From positions 3,162,001 to 3,226,000 of the forward strand of contig NZ_CP107036.1 in the NCBI RefSeq assembly GCF_029542085.1: DNA of 64,000 nucleotides, in the 5' to 3' direction. The notes below the pieces were generated by a model. That model did no database searches. It saw only the letters and a list, made by a program, of their open reading frames with translations, and was not told the origin of the DNA. Made by a program: the position numbers and the translations under genes. Position 1 is the stretch's first letter. The number at the start of each line of letters is the position of its first letter. The DNA is from Sphingobacterium sp. ML3W. GTDB lineage: Bacteria; Bacteroidota; Bacteroidia; Sphingobacteriales; Sphingobacteriaceae. This document shows positions 45,945 to 55,074 of the stretch, one piece after another.

Positions 45945-46394
45945 TTATTTGATCGTTACTGCAAAAGCATATTCATCTGGAGGAAGACATTGTGATGCAT
46001 CACATGCTTGCCATTCCACACTACCTTTCACAGTTGCTGTTCCTTTTTTCAAAGTCACCTTTTGTTGGAAGATCACCTCATTTGTAAAATATCCTACATC
46101 CATTTTAAAAACCTCTTCGTGCTTTACTTTTGGTTTTGGTTCAGCAGTTTTTCCTGCCAATACATAATCGGTCGCATTAGCAAATGTGAAAGAAGTCGGA
46201 ATAGGTCCGCCATCCTTTACATTTTGCGAATAAATATGCCAGCCATTTTGAATGGTAGCTTTTACATAGACGACTGCCTCTTTGTTGTTCAGCTTTTTGC
46301 TAGCTACAGTCCATTTTACCGGTTTGTGAATCTGAGCAAAAGCACCAGTTATCATAAAAATAACTGCAGTCATCAACAATACTAATTTTTTCAT
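45945..46394 (-). CDS. stand-alone DsbD N-terminal (alpha) domain protein
   Basis: 149 residues with a signal peptide ending TGAFAQ. The domain matches DsbD-alpha: VKWTVASKKLNNKEAVVYVKATIQNGWHIYSQNV, then VGYFTNEVIFQQKVTLKKGTATVKGSVEWQACDASQCLPPDEYAFAV. The two cysteines in CDASQC are the pair that passes electrons to periplasmic partners in DsbD. The transmembrane beta and thioredoxin-like gamma domains are absent, so it must work with another protein for reduction. It is monocistronic. Single-domain versions like this are common in Bacteroidota. Confidence 0.9.
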   Translation of the reverse strand: MKKLVLLMTAVIFMITGAFAQIHKPVKWTVASKKLNNKEAVVYVKATIQNGWHIYSQNVKDGGPIPTSFTFANATDYVLAGKTAEPKPKVKHEEVFKMDVGYFTNEVIFQQKVTLKKGTATVKGSVEWQACDASQCLPPDEYAFAVTIK

Positions 46395-46648
46395 TTTTTT
46401 ATATTTATTTTGGTTTATTACACGATGTCCATTCCCCTACCTTCATATCCATTTTCCTCTATATGTAAATATGACGATATGGAAAGACAAAAAACGCTAC
46501 AACAATATTCGCTATAAACAATATAAAACACAACAACAGGTTGATAAAACAATAAATTTTATTGAAAACAATGTAAAAAACAATACGATTTACATTTAGA
46601 CAACACGTTTTTCAATATTCTCCCCTTATTTTTTTTGTGTCCTAAAAA

Positions 46649-46798
46649 ATGAAAACAACCACTATATCATACTGGCTATACCACCCAAAGTCTACTATTA
46701 TCCACTTAAAATCAGAGACAACAGATTTGTTACGTTGCAGTGTTTGTCAAAAATCATCTTTGGCACAGAAATCGCACTATATAAAACTCATAATTTAG
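46649..46798 (+). CDS. possible small protein, 49 residues
   Basis: ATG after CCTAAAAA opens 49 codons ending TAG. The peptide has an Ile/Tyr-rich start and a CxxC in LLRCSVCQKSSLAQKSHY. A strong terminator begins 22 bp after the stop on the same strand and no other forward gene lies upstream, which argues for a real transcript here. The reading frame itself is too short to prove coding, and the transcript may be a noncoding RNA. Apart from this unit, 46395-47024 shows only AT-rich sequence. Confidence 0.35.
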   Translation: MKTTTISYWLYHPKSTIIHLKSETTDLLRCSVCQKSSLAQKSHYIKLII

Positions 46799-46819
46799 GT
46801 TAATAATTGGTTAGGTTAG

Positions 46820-46854
46820 ACCGCTTGAAGTTCCCCGCTTCAAGCGGTTTTTTT
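46820..46854 (+). terminator. strong terminator without an assigned gene
   Basis: ACCGCTTGAAG (46820-46830) and CTTCAAGCGGT (46838-46848) form a perfect 11-bp stem with a 7-nt loop, followed by seven T residues. The only candidate upstream on this strand is the 49-codon frame at 46649, or a small RNA. Confidence 0.85.
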
Positions 46855-47024
46855 ATTATAAATCTTCATATTCAAATCCATACTGACACATAGCTGTCAA
46901 TATCCAAACTTATCTTTGACGTAGGATAAAAAAACAGAACGACCTATCATTTGTTCAAAAGGATGGGTAGAAAAAACAAGATCATTGTATCAAAAAATAT
47001 TAAACTAATATATACCAAAACAAG

Positions 47025-47522
47025 ATGAACACACTTCAACAACTAAAATCTGAACTTGAAAATGAGTATCAGATCACTAAAAATTTTATCGAACTTTTTC
47101 CAGAAGGCAAAAATGACTATGCCCCACATGAAAAAAGTATGAAAATCATGCCCCTTGCGACCCATCTCGTGGAGGTATTTGAATGGCCAAGTACAATTTT
47201 GAAAACGTCTGAACTGGATTTTGCCGATGGTGGCTACACGCCCACTATCCTATCAACGCGGGAAGACTTACTCAAGAAACTAGACCAAGATTATGACGCA
47301 GGCAAATTAGCCTTAGAAAATGCGGCCGAAGATGATTTAAATCCAATTTGGACCATAAAAAGCGCTGGTCAAAAACTCGCAAGCTGGACAAAATATGAAG
47401 CAATCCGTCATTCTTTAAATCAGATCACACATCACAGGGCACAGCTAGGTGTTTATTATAGGCTGAATAATATCCCCTTACCGTCAAGTTACGGACCTTC
47501 TGCTGATTCACAGAACTTTTAG
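47025..47522 (+). CDS. DinB superfamily protein
   Basis: 165 residues, a typical four-helix DinB protein. The family's metal-binding histidines are at PLATHLVEVFEWP (about residue 47) and NQITHHRAQLGVYYRL (about residues 135-136), and the NQxxHHRGQ-like box is well preserved. DinB-like enzymes act as thiol-dependent transferases or isomerases; the substrate is unknown here. It is monocistronic, ending in a hairpin about 40 bp downstream. Confidence 0.9.
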   Translation: MNTLQQLKSELENEYQITKNFIELFPEGKNDYAPHEKSMKIMPLATHLVEVFEWPSTILKTSELDFADGGYTPTILSTREDLLKKLDQDYDAGKLALENAAEDDLNPIWTIKSAGQKLASWTKYEAIRHSLNQITHHRAQLGVYYRLNNIPLPSSYGPSADSQNF

Positions 47523-47563
47523 TATAGTCCAACATAACTATAGTTTTTTGAATGAATATGCAT

Positions 47564-47610
47564 AAAAACAGTCCGCGATCGACCTTCACTTATGATCTAA
47601 GACTGTTTTT
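47564..47610. terminator. terminator after the DinB gene
   Basis: AAAAACAGTC (47564-47573) pairs with GACTGTTTTT (47601-47610), and GATC repeats inside extend the fold. The flanking A and T runs suit termination in both directions. Confidence 0.65.
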
Positions 47611-47639
47611 ATACAATTTCGCTTGCGCCCTATCCCAAC

Positions 47640-47900
47640 CTGCTTCGTCCCTCAGCCGGGACAGCGTCAGGATGAATCCGTGGTGTTTCCGTAGTGAGTC
47701 CAAGGTGAGTCCGTGTTATACTCACTAAAACCACGTTCACATGATGGCCAGACTATCCTAACACCTACACTCAGGTATGGATAAAGCTCGAATCAGACAC
47801 GAATAGTTCTCGAATATTTACCGAAAATAGTCCAAATACTCGGACTCGCTTGCCTTAAACACGGTCTTTTGAGGTTAATAACCGTCCTGTATCCATCAAT
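47640..47900. other. structured, GC-richer intergenic segment
   Basis: Between the DinB terminator and the zinc-ribbon gene the base composition rises above that of neighbouring gaps. GTGAGTCC occurs twice 11 bp apart (47694, 47705). CGTGGT plus TAGTGAGT (47679-47699) can pair with ACTCACTA plus ACCACG (47720-47735) to form a long imperfect hairpin. No frame over 60 codons is open. It may be an RNA or an intergenic repeat element. Confidence 0.4.
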
Positions 47901-48024
47901 CACACGAAGAGTCAATATAATGGCATAATTTTTGAAAAAAAATCAATTAACCAATTAGCGAATTATACTAAATAAGCTAGAGGTTCAAAGCAAATATAAG
48001 AAGCAGCATATTTAAACCTTGATT

Positions 48025-48642
48025 ATGATTATTTTCGGAACAAGAACAAAGTTACTACAAAACAGCTCCAATGCAGCTGTTGGGACTTGCAATTATTGCA
48101 ACACAGTCGGATCCTTATATGCCTACAAACAGGTTAAATACTTTCATATCTTTTGGATCCCCATTTTTCCATATAGTACAGAGATTATTAGTGTATGTAA
48201 TCATTGCAAAAAAGTAAATTACCAACGTGAGATTGCCCCCCAAACCCTTGCAACAATCCGTTCAAGCGGTATGCCGAAGACACCCGTTGGATATTTTTCT
48301 GGATTAATACTAATCGGTCTTTTCTTCGGATCTGCGGCCGCAGCGGGAATATCCGGATCCATCAAAACAAAAAAATACCTGGAAAGCCCGGCTGCTGGTG
48401 ATGTATATGAAATCAAACGGAAAGAAAATGGGAAATCCATGTACACGTTATACCGCGTGGCTAATGTCACGACGGATTCCATTACTTTCGACGTCAACGA
48501 CTACGAAGCAGAGGGAACAAAAGGTCTTCGCAAATTGAGAAAAGAACGCAGCGATAGTTATTCAGAAAAGATTACTTTAGCCCGTGCAGAGGTGACCAAA
48601 ATGAAAGCTGACAATCAAATATCTACGATAGAAAGAAAATAG
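48025..48642 (+). CDS. zinc-ribbon membrane protein
   Basis: ATG at 48025 (MIIFGTRTKLL) gives 205 residues. A zinc ribbon is formed by GTCNYCNTVGS and SVCNHCKKVNY, with HIFWIPIFPYSTE between them, as in zinc_ribbon_15 proteins. One membrane helix follows (YFSGLILIGLFFGSAAAAGI), then a soluble beta-rich domain (GDVYEIKRKENGKSMYTLYRVANVTTDSITF) and a charged helix. The function is unknown. It lies 31 bp before the GT39 gene and begins a probable three-gene forward operon. Confidence 0.78.
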   Translation: MIIFGTRTKLLQNSSNAAVGTCNYCNTVGSLYAYKQVKYFHIFWIPIFPYSTEIISVCNHCKKVNYQREIAPQTLATIRSSGMPKTPVGYFSGLILIGLFFGSAAAAGISGSIKTKKYLESPAAGDVYEIKRKENGKSMYTLYRVANVTTDSITFDVNDYEAEGTKGLRKLRKERSDSYSEKITLARAEVTKMKADNQISTIERK

Positions 48643-48673
48643 AACTGGAGCTTATGGACAAATCCGTTCTTAA

Positions 48674-50209
48674 ATGAAAAAACATATTATTCTAGTCAGC
48701 CTTATCCTGCTGAAATTTATCATTCAGTATCAATTGATAAGTCCAATATATGATTTACATCGGGATGAATTCTTACATTTAGATCAGGCCAATCACTTGG
48801 CTTGGGGATATTTATCAGTTCCACCGTTGACCTCTTGGCTTTCCTATCTCATCAAGATTTTAGGAAACTCCGTGTTCTGGATCAAATTTTTCCCTGCACT
48901 GTTTGGAGCGTTGACCATTCTTATCGTCTGGAAAACCATTGAAGAACTCAAAGGAGGTCTTTTTGCTTTGGTATTTGGTACATGCTGTGTTATTTTTTCA
49001 GTCTTATTTCGTTTAAATACGTTGTATCAACCCAACTCTTTTGATGTCCTGTCATGGACATTGATTTATTATTTTATCATAAAGTATTTAAACAGCGGAC
49101 ATAATAAATGGCTATACTTTATTGCAGTCACCTTTGCTTTGGGATTTTTAAACAAATATAATATCGCTTTTTTGATCCTAGGACTTATACCGGCCATTAT
49201 AGCTGTTCCAGAACGTAAAGTATTATTCAATAGCAAACTTTATTATAGTATTCTAATTGCTTTTTTAATTATCCTGCCTAATTTAATCTGGCAATACATG
49301 AATAATTTCCCTGTTTTATATCATTTCAAAGAACTTGCTGAAACCCAGCTTATCAATGTCAACAGCTGGAGCTTTATCCGATCTCAATTTCTATTTTTTT
49401 TCGGAACTTTTCCTGTTATTGGCTTTGGATTACATGCTTTATTATGCTATCCCGCATTTCGAAAATATCGGCTATTCTTTTTGTCTTTTTTAATTACAAT
49501 CGGTATTTTTCTATTTTTAAAAGCTAAAGACTATTATGCAATCGGTATCTATCCCATTTATTTTGCTTTTGGTTCAGTCTATATTTCAACACTTTTAGAA
49601 AATAAAGCGGGAAGAATTCTAAAATCTCTTTTAATTGCACTTCCCCCTGTTTTCTTTATTCCTGTTTATATACTGACATTCCCCAACAGAAGTCCACAAT
49701 ATATTGCGAACCATCCCGAAAAATACCGCAAAATTGGTATGTTGACTTGGGAAGACGGTAAGGATCATCAACTTCCACAAGATTTTGCGGATATGCTGGG
49801 ATGGCGGGAGCTCGCCCAAAAAGTAGATGACATTTATCGCAAAATGCCCAATCCACAAAATACACTCATCCTTTGTGATAACTATGGTCAGGCGGGCGCT
49901 ATAAATTATTATTCCAAACTTGGAATCCGTGCAGTCACCTTCAACGCAGACTATATCAACTGGTTCGATTTTAGTCATGTGTTTTGCAACTTGATTCGTA
50001 TAAAAAACTCAAGGGAAAACCAATCTGAAATGAATGAAACCGCTCCTTATTTTGTACAATCTATACGCTCAGATTCCATTACAAACAAGTATGCAAGAGA
50101 ATATGGAACTGTGATTTTCACATTCATCAATGCAAAAATCAATATCAACCAACGAGTCAAGAACGAAGTCGAACAAGAACAACGACAACATATGTTGCCC
50201 GTTAAATAA
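48674..50209 (+). CDS. GT39/PMT-like polytopic glycosyltransferase
   Basis: 511 residues with about ten membrane helices. The N-terminal loop after helix 1 carries YDLHRDEFLHLDQANHLAWGY, the DxxE/D-type acidic motif of PMT/ArnT-like enzymes (DEFLHLD), then PPLTSW. These enzymes move sugars from polyprenyl-phosphate donors to lipids or proteins on the periplasmic side. The end is a soluble domain (DNYGQAGAINYYSKLG), as in related dolichyl-phosphate-mannose family members. It lies 20 bp before a glycolipid-binding-type gene, hinting at envelope glycolipid modification. Confidence 0.87.
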   Translation: MKKHIILVSLILLKFIIQYQLISPIYDLHRDEFLHLDQANHLAWGYLSVPPLTSWLSYLIKILGNSVFWIKFFPALFGALTILIVWKTIEELKGGLFALVFGTCCVIFSVLFRLNTLYQPNSFDVLSWTLIYYFIIKYLNSGHNKWLYFIAVTFALGFLNKYNIAFLILGLIPAIIAVPERKVLFNSKLYYSILIAFLIILPNLIWQYMNNFPVLYHFKELAETQLINVNSWSFIRSQFLFFFGTFPVIGFGLHALLCYPAFRKYRLFFLSFLITIGIFLFLKAKDYYAIGIYPIYFAFGSVYISTLLENKAGRILKSLLIALPPVFFIPVYILTFPNRSPQYIANHPEKYRKIGMLTWEDGKDHQLPQDFADMLGWRELAQKVDDIYRKMPNPQNTLILCDNYGQAGAINYYSKLGIRAVTFNADYINWFDFSHVFCNLIRIKNSRENQSEMNETAPYFVQSIRSDSITNKYAREYGTVIFTFINAKININQRVKNEVEQEQRQHMLPVK

Positions 50210-50229
50210 TTACTTAATATAGCGATCAG

Positions 50230-50781
50230 ATGAAAACAGTATTATGGCAGGGAGTCGCTTTCCATTCCCTGGAGTATTTCAACATACAGGAAAATGATGA
50301 TCATTATGTTGTAGCATCAAAAATTATAGGTTCCTATCGGAAAAAAATTTATTCGATCTACTATCAACTGATTATAAATAAACAGTGGGAGATCGAAGAA
50401 TTTCTTATTGATTCCGAGGTCAATAGGACCAAAAACATCCTAACTGGAAAAAAAACGGATATCAATTGGGAAATCAATCATTTCGACAATCCAAGCTTCA
50501 GGGGTTTTCAATATATAGATATTTCTTTAACTCCCTTTACAAACACGCTACCGATAAACAATCTACAGCTTAAAATAGGTGATTCAAAAGAAATAGATAT
50601 CATCTATATCGACCTAATAAACAGCGACATCACTCCCGTTCGGCAACGTTATACAAGGACACATTTATACGAATATCTGTATGAAAATATAGTCAGTGAT
50701 TTTACAGCCCGTATTCAGGTGGATGAGAACGGACTGGTCCTAAACTATCCCGGTTTATTTGAAAAGATAGCTGGAAATTAG
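50230..50781 (+). CDS. putative glycolipid-binding family protein (PF06475-like)
   Basis: 183 residues. The family layout is visible: VLWQGVAFHSLEYFNI at the start, a middle beta region (YYQLIINKQWEIEEFLID), IDISLTPFTNTLPINNLQLKIG, then QRYTRTHLYEYLYE and the closing VDENGLVLNYPGLFEKIA. The name comes from a proposed glycolipid link in a few members, and the function is not established. No signal peptide is present, so it is cytosolic. Its position behind a GT39 enzyme agrees with the proposed link. Confidence 0.8.
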   Translation: MKTVLWQGVAFHSLEYFNIQENDDHYVVASKIIGSYRKKIYSIYYQLIINKQWEIEEFLIDSEVNRTKNILTGKKTDINWEINHFDNPSFRGFQYIDISLTPFTNTLPINNLQLKIGDSKEIDIIYIDLINSDITPVRQRYTRTHLYEYLYENIVSDFTARIQVDENGLVLNYPGLFEKIAGN

Positions 50782-51040
50782 TTTCAATCATCCCGAAATA
50801 AAATCAATACAAAGACTTCCCACAACCTTGTCCTAACAATGCCTTCTGATCAAAAAAACAAATCGGCACGTGTATAGGCTTTATAACTATGCTACTAGAT
50901 AACAGTGCTAGCACACGTTTTTTTACCTCCGTTTATATAAAATATTTCTATATTGGCTCCGAGTTTTTCATGCTAAACCGACAAATTCTATTTGGCAAGC
51001 TCTTAAACACATAATTATTAAAAAATCACAAAAAAACTTT

Positions 51041-53329
51041 ATGTATAAAGCTATTTCACTGATCCTACTATTGTCTGCTTTCTATTGGCCTAGTACAAGT
51101 TATGCGCAAGAAAAAAATCATATCCCCCAGCTGATCCCTTTTCCTGAACAACTGGAATCATCTACGGGTTTCTTTCAAATAGCAAAGGGAGAACTTTCCT
51201 ATACGATTGATTCCGAAATCTCCTCAAACTCCTTAGATCAATGGGTACATCTTTCATTATTCGGGAAGATTCCTAAAAAGAAGGTGACACATGCCAATGC
51301 AACACTACGATTGGTTAAAAAAAACGGCCTTTCAAAAGAAGGTTATGAATTAACGATTGATAAAAAAGGAATACAGGTTTCTGCTTCTTCGGATCAGGGA
51401 CTATTTTACGGACTACAGACAATACAACAGCTGTATCTTCTAGCTAAACCCAATGGCAGTATTCGTTTGCCATATCTGTCAATTAAGGATCAGCCAGCAT
51501 TTCAGTGGCGCGGTGTGGAACTAGATGTAGCGCGACACTTTTTCTCAAAAGATTATTTATATAAGTTTATCGATCTCTTGTCGTCCTATAAATTCAATAA
51601 GCTTCACCTGCATTTGACGGATGACCAAGGTTGGCGTATCGAAATAAAAAAGTATCCAAAACTTACTTCACAAGGTGCGTGGAGAACGTATAATAACCAA
51701 GATTCGGCCTGTCTTGCGAAAGCGAAAGATAACCCCGATTTCAATCTACCCAGCGAATACAAACGTATCAATAATGGACGGGAAGAGTATGGAGGGTTTT
51801 ACACACAACAGGATATCAGAGATATCGTCACCTATGCCTCGAGCAGACATGTGGAGATTATACCTGAGATAGATATGCCCGGACACATGATGATCGCGAC
51901 GAAAGCCTATCCAGAACTACTCCTCGACAGTGAAACTGCAGGCTGGGGAAAACAGTTCTCGGTGCCAATCAGTCCATGGAAAGAAAGTAGTTATACATTC
52001 ATAGAAAACGTACTGAGCGAGATTATCGAACTTTTCCCTTCCACTTATATTCATATTGGTGCCGACGAAGTGGAAAAAGACTCCTGGTCAAATTCAGCCA
52101 TAGCTAAAGCATTTATGAAGGAGAAAGGCATAGCAAATTTACATGACTTACAAAGCTATTTTGTAAAACGTGTTAATAACTTCATACGTTCGAAAAACAA
52201 ACGCAGCATCGGTTGGGATGAAATACTTGATGGTGGTTCGGATACATCGATGACAGTTATGTATTGGCGGGGATGGGTAAAAAATGCACCTCGTGAGGCG
52301 GTAAATCGTGGTCATCGTCTCATCATGACACCTACCAATCCGTTGTATTTTGATTACCTCCCCAATAGTAGTAGTTTGGATGCGGTGTATAACATGGCTG
52401 TCATACCATCCGATATTCCGAGCAACAAATCAAATTTAGTTCAGGGAGCGCAGGCAAACATATGGACAGAAATGATTCCGTCTACAGCCCGGTTAGAATT
52501 TATGATTCTGCCAAGATTGAGCGCCCTGGCAGAGCGGGTCTGGACCAACAAATCACTATATGAGAGCTATAGAAATAGATTAATCGCGCACTTTGGGCTC
52601 TGGAACAAAATGGGACTACGTTACCGTATGCCAGATTTAAATGGTTTTGCCGATAATCAAGTGATCATTAACGGGCAATCCACGTTGAAAATTGAGAATG
52701 AACTTCCAGAAAATGCAATACATTATACCACCGATGGTAGTCTACCAACTCAGAAAAGCCCGGTACTAAGCGATTCACTTATTGTCAAAAACGAAGGAGC
52801 CATACGTTTTGCAACGATATCTTCTTCAGGAGCAAAGAGCGAATTGTACCAGGTGAATTTCAAGAAAGACACCTGGAAAAGAGGTGTTACCGAAGATGTA
52901 AAGAATATGCGCGCAGGATTGACTGCAACGCTATTTAATGGAACATTTGCAAACACAGCTGCAATAACAGGCAAAGCGGTACGCCAGGAGATTATTAAGA
53001 ATATCCATTTGAGTGATACGATTAAAATGCCTTCATTTGGCGCAAAAATTAAGGGTTATCTATATGTGAAAGAAAAGGGGATCTATAATTTCTATTTCAC
53101 TTGCGATGATGGTGGAGTTTTGCGCATACATGATCAGGTGATCGTAGACAACGACGGACAACATGCTCCTATTATGAAAAGCGGACAGATCGCCTTAGAA
53201 AAAGGATATCACCCGATTAACATCGATTTCATAGAGGCCGGAGGTGGCTTTACGCTAAAACTTCAATATCGTGTTAATGCTTCCAAAGTTACCGACATAC
53301 CCGACGATCATCTCTTTCATAAAAACTAA
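51041..53329 (+). CDS. GH20 beta-N-acetylhexosaminidase with PA14 domain
   Basis: 762 residues, exported (signal ending TSYAQ). The GH20b domain (about 28-150) is followed by the catalytic barrel from FQWRGVELDVARHFFSKDYLYKFIDLL. The catalytic Asp342-Glu343 pair lies in YIHIGADEVEKDSW; HLHLTDDQGWRIEIKKYP is also typical. After the barrel come a chitobiase-type C-terminal beta domain (ITTxG-like HYTTDGSLPTQKSPVL) and a PA14-like domain (about 630-760, GVLRIHDQVIVDND). It removes terminal GlcNAc or GalNAc from glycans or chitin fragments. It is monocistronic with a strong terminator. Confidence 0.95.
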   Translation: MYKAISLILLLSAFYWPSTSYAQEKNHIPQLIPFPEQLESSTGFFQIAKGELSYTIDSEISSNSLDQWVHLSLFGKIPKKKVTHANATLRLVKKNGLSKEGYELTIDKKGIQVSASSDQGLFYGLQTIQQLYLLAKPNGSIRLPYLSIKDQPAFQWRGVELDVARHFFSKDYLYKFIDLLSSYKFNKLHLHLTDDQGWRIEIKKYPKLTSQGAWRTYNNQDSACLAKAKDNPDFNLPSEYKRINNGREEYGGFYTQQDIRDIVTYASSRHVEIIPEIDMPGHMMIATKAYPELLLDSETAGWGKQFSVPISPWKESSYTFIENVLSEIIELFPSTYIHIGADEVEKDSWSNSAIAKAFMKEKGIANLHDLQSYFVKRVNNFIRSKNKRSIGWDEILDGGSDTSMTVMYWRGWVKNAPREAVNRGHRLIMTPTNPLYFDYLPNSSSLDAVYNMAVIPSDIPSNKSNLVQGAQANIWTEMIPSTARLEFMILPRLSALAERVWTNKSLYESYRNRLIAHFGLWNKMGLRYRMPDLNGFADNQVIINGQSTLKIENELPENAIHYTTDGSLPTQKSPVLSDSLIVKNEGAIRFATISSSGAKSELYQVNFKKDTWKRGVTEDVKNMRAGLTATLFNGTFANTAAITGKAVRQEIIKNIHLSDTIKMPSFGAKIKGYLYVKEKGIYNFYFTCDDGGVLRIHDQVIVDNDGQHAPIMKSGQIALEKGYHPINIDFIEAGGGFTLKLQYRVNASKVTDIPDDHLFHKN

Positions 53330-53336
53330 GGTTAAA

Positions 53337-53369
53337 AGGGGTGTCCACAACGGATACCCCTATTTTTTT
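53337..53369 (+). terminator. terminator of the GH20 gene
   Basis: AGGGGTGTCC (53337-53346) and GGATACCCCT (53352-53361) pair over 10 bp with one G-U, and a seven-T run follows. It starts 8 bp after the GH20 stop. Confidence 0.85.
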
Positions 53370-53462
53370 ATTTTACTCATATCCCCCATAGTCTCTTTCA
53401 AATATTCAATTCCCAATGGCTTACTTTTTGAAAAGCTTCTTTACCATTTACATATTGAAAAC

Positions 53463-54131
53463 TTAATTTTTCTTTGTCATCCAGCCCATATAAATCGTTG
53501 ATTGAAAAAAACGTACCGGAACCTCGAACCCCGCTTCAACACATAACGCTGCAAGCCGATCCTCAGACACATGAAAAAGCTCCTTCTCTATCCTATTCAG
53601 TCGAAGACTGATCTGCTCTTCTGGTATGTCATCGGACAATAGAAGTCTTAGAATTTTCAGATTTTCTTTAATCATGCTGCTATCTCCTGTGATATCCAAG
53701 ATCACAAGTGGTGCTCCCACAACCAGTCTTTTTCCAATCTCTTTCAGTAATGTTAGTTTATTTCCATTATCTTCAAGAAAATGAAGAACCAACAATAGCG
53801 TAGCCGCATCATATTTTTTATCGTTTTTCAAATCTTGGATCAGGGCTTCAACAAGTACAACGTTAGGATATCCCTCAAGTTTCTGCCGAGCCTGTTGAAT
53901 CATTTCTGGGGAGGGGTCTATCCCTGTTATATTCCATGTTTTCCCCTTTGCGACAAGCTTCTGTATCTCATTACCAGTTCCACAGCCAACAACCAGCAGT
54001 TCTCCGGGATCCGTATCTGTCAACAGCTTAGGCAAACAATCCAAAAAATAATGATAATTGGGAATCCAGGCTTCAACGAACTGATCATAGCCACTCGCTC
54101 TTTCATTCTCAAATAATTCTACTTTATTCAT
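53463..54131 (-). CDS. class I SAM-dependent methyltransferase
   Basis: 222 residues. SAM motif I is LLVVGCGTGNEIQKLV (about residue 44), motif II ITGIDPSPEMIQQARQKL, and the later AATLLLVLHFLEDNGNKLTLLKEIGKRL and APLVILDITGD complete a Rossmann methyltransferase. The substrate is unknown; the layout resembles small-molecule methyltransferases. It is convergent with GH20 and has no same-strand neighbour nearby. Confidence 0.9.
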   Translation of the reverse strand: MNKVELFENERASGYDQFVEAWIPNYHYFLDCLPKLLTDTDPGELLVVGCGTGNEIQKLVAKGKTWNITGIDPSPEMIQQARQKLEGYPNVVLVEALIQDLKNDKKYDAATLLLVLHFLEDNGNKLTLLKEIGKRLVVGAPLVILDITGDSSMIKENLKILRLLLSDDIPEEQISLRLNRIEKELFHVSEDRLAALCVEAGFEVPVRFFQSTIYMGWMTKKN

Positions 54132-54490
54132 ATCTTTAAAAATACTACTTTGAAAAAAGGCAAATCAAGTGTTACGCTATAAAGATAGCTCAATTGAACC
54201 AGTATCTCTTTTAATTAATCCTTTTCAATTGAAAAAAATTATATTAAACTAACATTCTGACCAATAACCTCTAGCCAAATTTATTGGAAATACATCCCCC
54301 AACAAAAGCCGGTAATTATTCTTAAAAAAATATTGTCTTCTGTTCTGCCATCTATACAACCAAAACTTTTACTATCTTTATTCTACTTAGCCAGAGTTAT
54401 GATAACGACAAATAAAAAGCCATCTGGATGGACTAGATGCAACCAAGACAATTTGTCAAGATCAGCTCAAAAATATATTAACAATACTAT
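54132..54490. other. intergenic region, nothing recognised
   Basis: 359 bp of AT-rich sequence between divergent genes. I see no open frame of note, hairpin or exact promoter match; TATCTTTA near 54374 is a weak -7 candidate for the forward gene. Confidence 0.4.
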
Positions 54491-55048
54491 ATGAGCTTTT
54501 TAAATTTCTTAAAAGGACAACATAAATTAAAACAGATTGATGTTAGTGAAGACCAGGACTTTGTTGATCTGCAGTTAACGATAACCAAAAACTGGAATGA
54601 TGAAAACCTAAATCATATTATCCAGGCAAAGGGGCTGTGGGGGGAAGAAACAGTCGGTATAGAAATCTCATTTCGACGCGATATGAAATTGGGTATCGTC
54701 GACACAGAAGTAGACAAGAAAAGATTTTATCGAGAAGGGATCAACTTCTATTCCATCGGGGAATTGAGTGATAATTTTGCTAAAGCTTTAAGTAGCTTAT
54801 TTAAAACTGAGGCCAGCTCTTTCAAGATGCTTGACACTGTAGGCTCCACAGCATTTGTACTTAGTGGCCAACCAGAGTATTTTGACGAAGAGTATATAAA
54901 AACAAAAATTTTCTTCGACGATACAAACGAAAAAGATAGCTATGCAGAATGGTATGTGAATATTGACCTAAAAAATAGAATTCTTGAATTAAGGGAAAAG
55001 GATCAGGAGTATCGAAAAAACATCATTAATGTGTTAACAAATAACTAG
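54491..55048 (+). CDS. hypothetical cytosolic protein, 185 residues
   Basis: A soluble, acidic protein with no signal or membrane helix. It opens MSFLNFLKGQHKLKQIDVS, and the middle reads GVEI-like GIEISFRRDMKLGIVD and FKMLDTVGSTAFVLSGQPEYF. I do not recognise the family; the size and composition resemble immunity-type or housekeeping small proteins. The next gene, a GNAT acetyltransferase, starts 26 bp later, so they probably form an operon. Confidence 0.65.
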   Translation: MSFLNFLKGQHKLKQIDVSEDQDFVDLQLTITKNWNDENLNHIIQAKGLWGEETVGIEISFRRDMKLGIVDTEVDKKRFYREGINFYSIGELSDNFAKALSSLFKTEASSFKMLDTVGSTAFVLSGQPEYFDEEYIKTKIFFDDTNEKDSYAEWYVNIDLKNRILELREKDQEYRKNIINVLTNN

Positions 55049-55074
55049 CTTTTCGATAATTTAGAAATTAGTAC

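Noticed and set aside
46759..46776. Sigma-54-like site TTGGCAC-N6-CGCA
   Set aside because: Spacing of GG and GC fits, but it is a single match inside a possible small coding frame, with an equally good housekeeping promoter overlapping and no enhancer-binding protein gene nearby.
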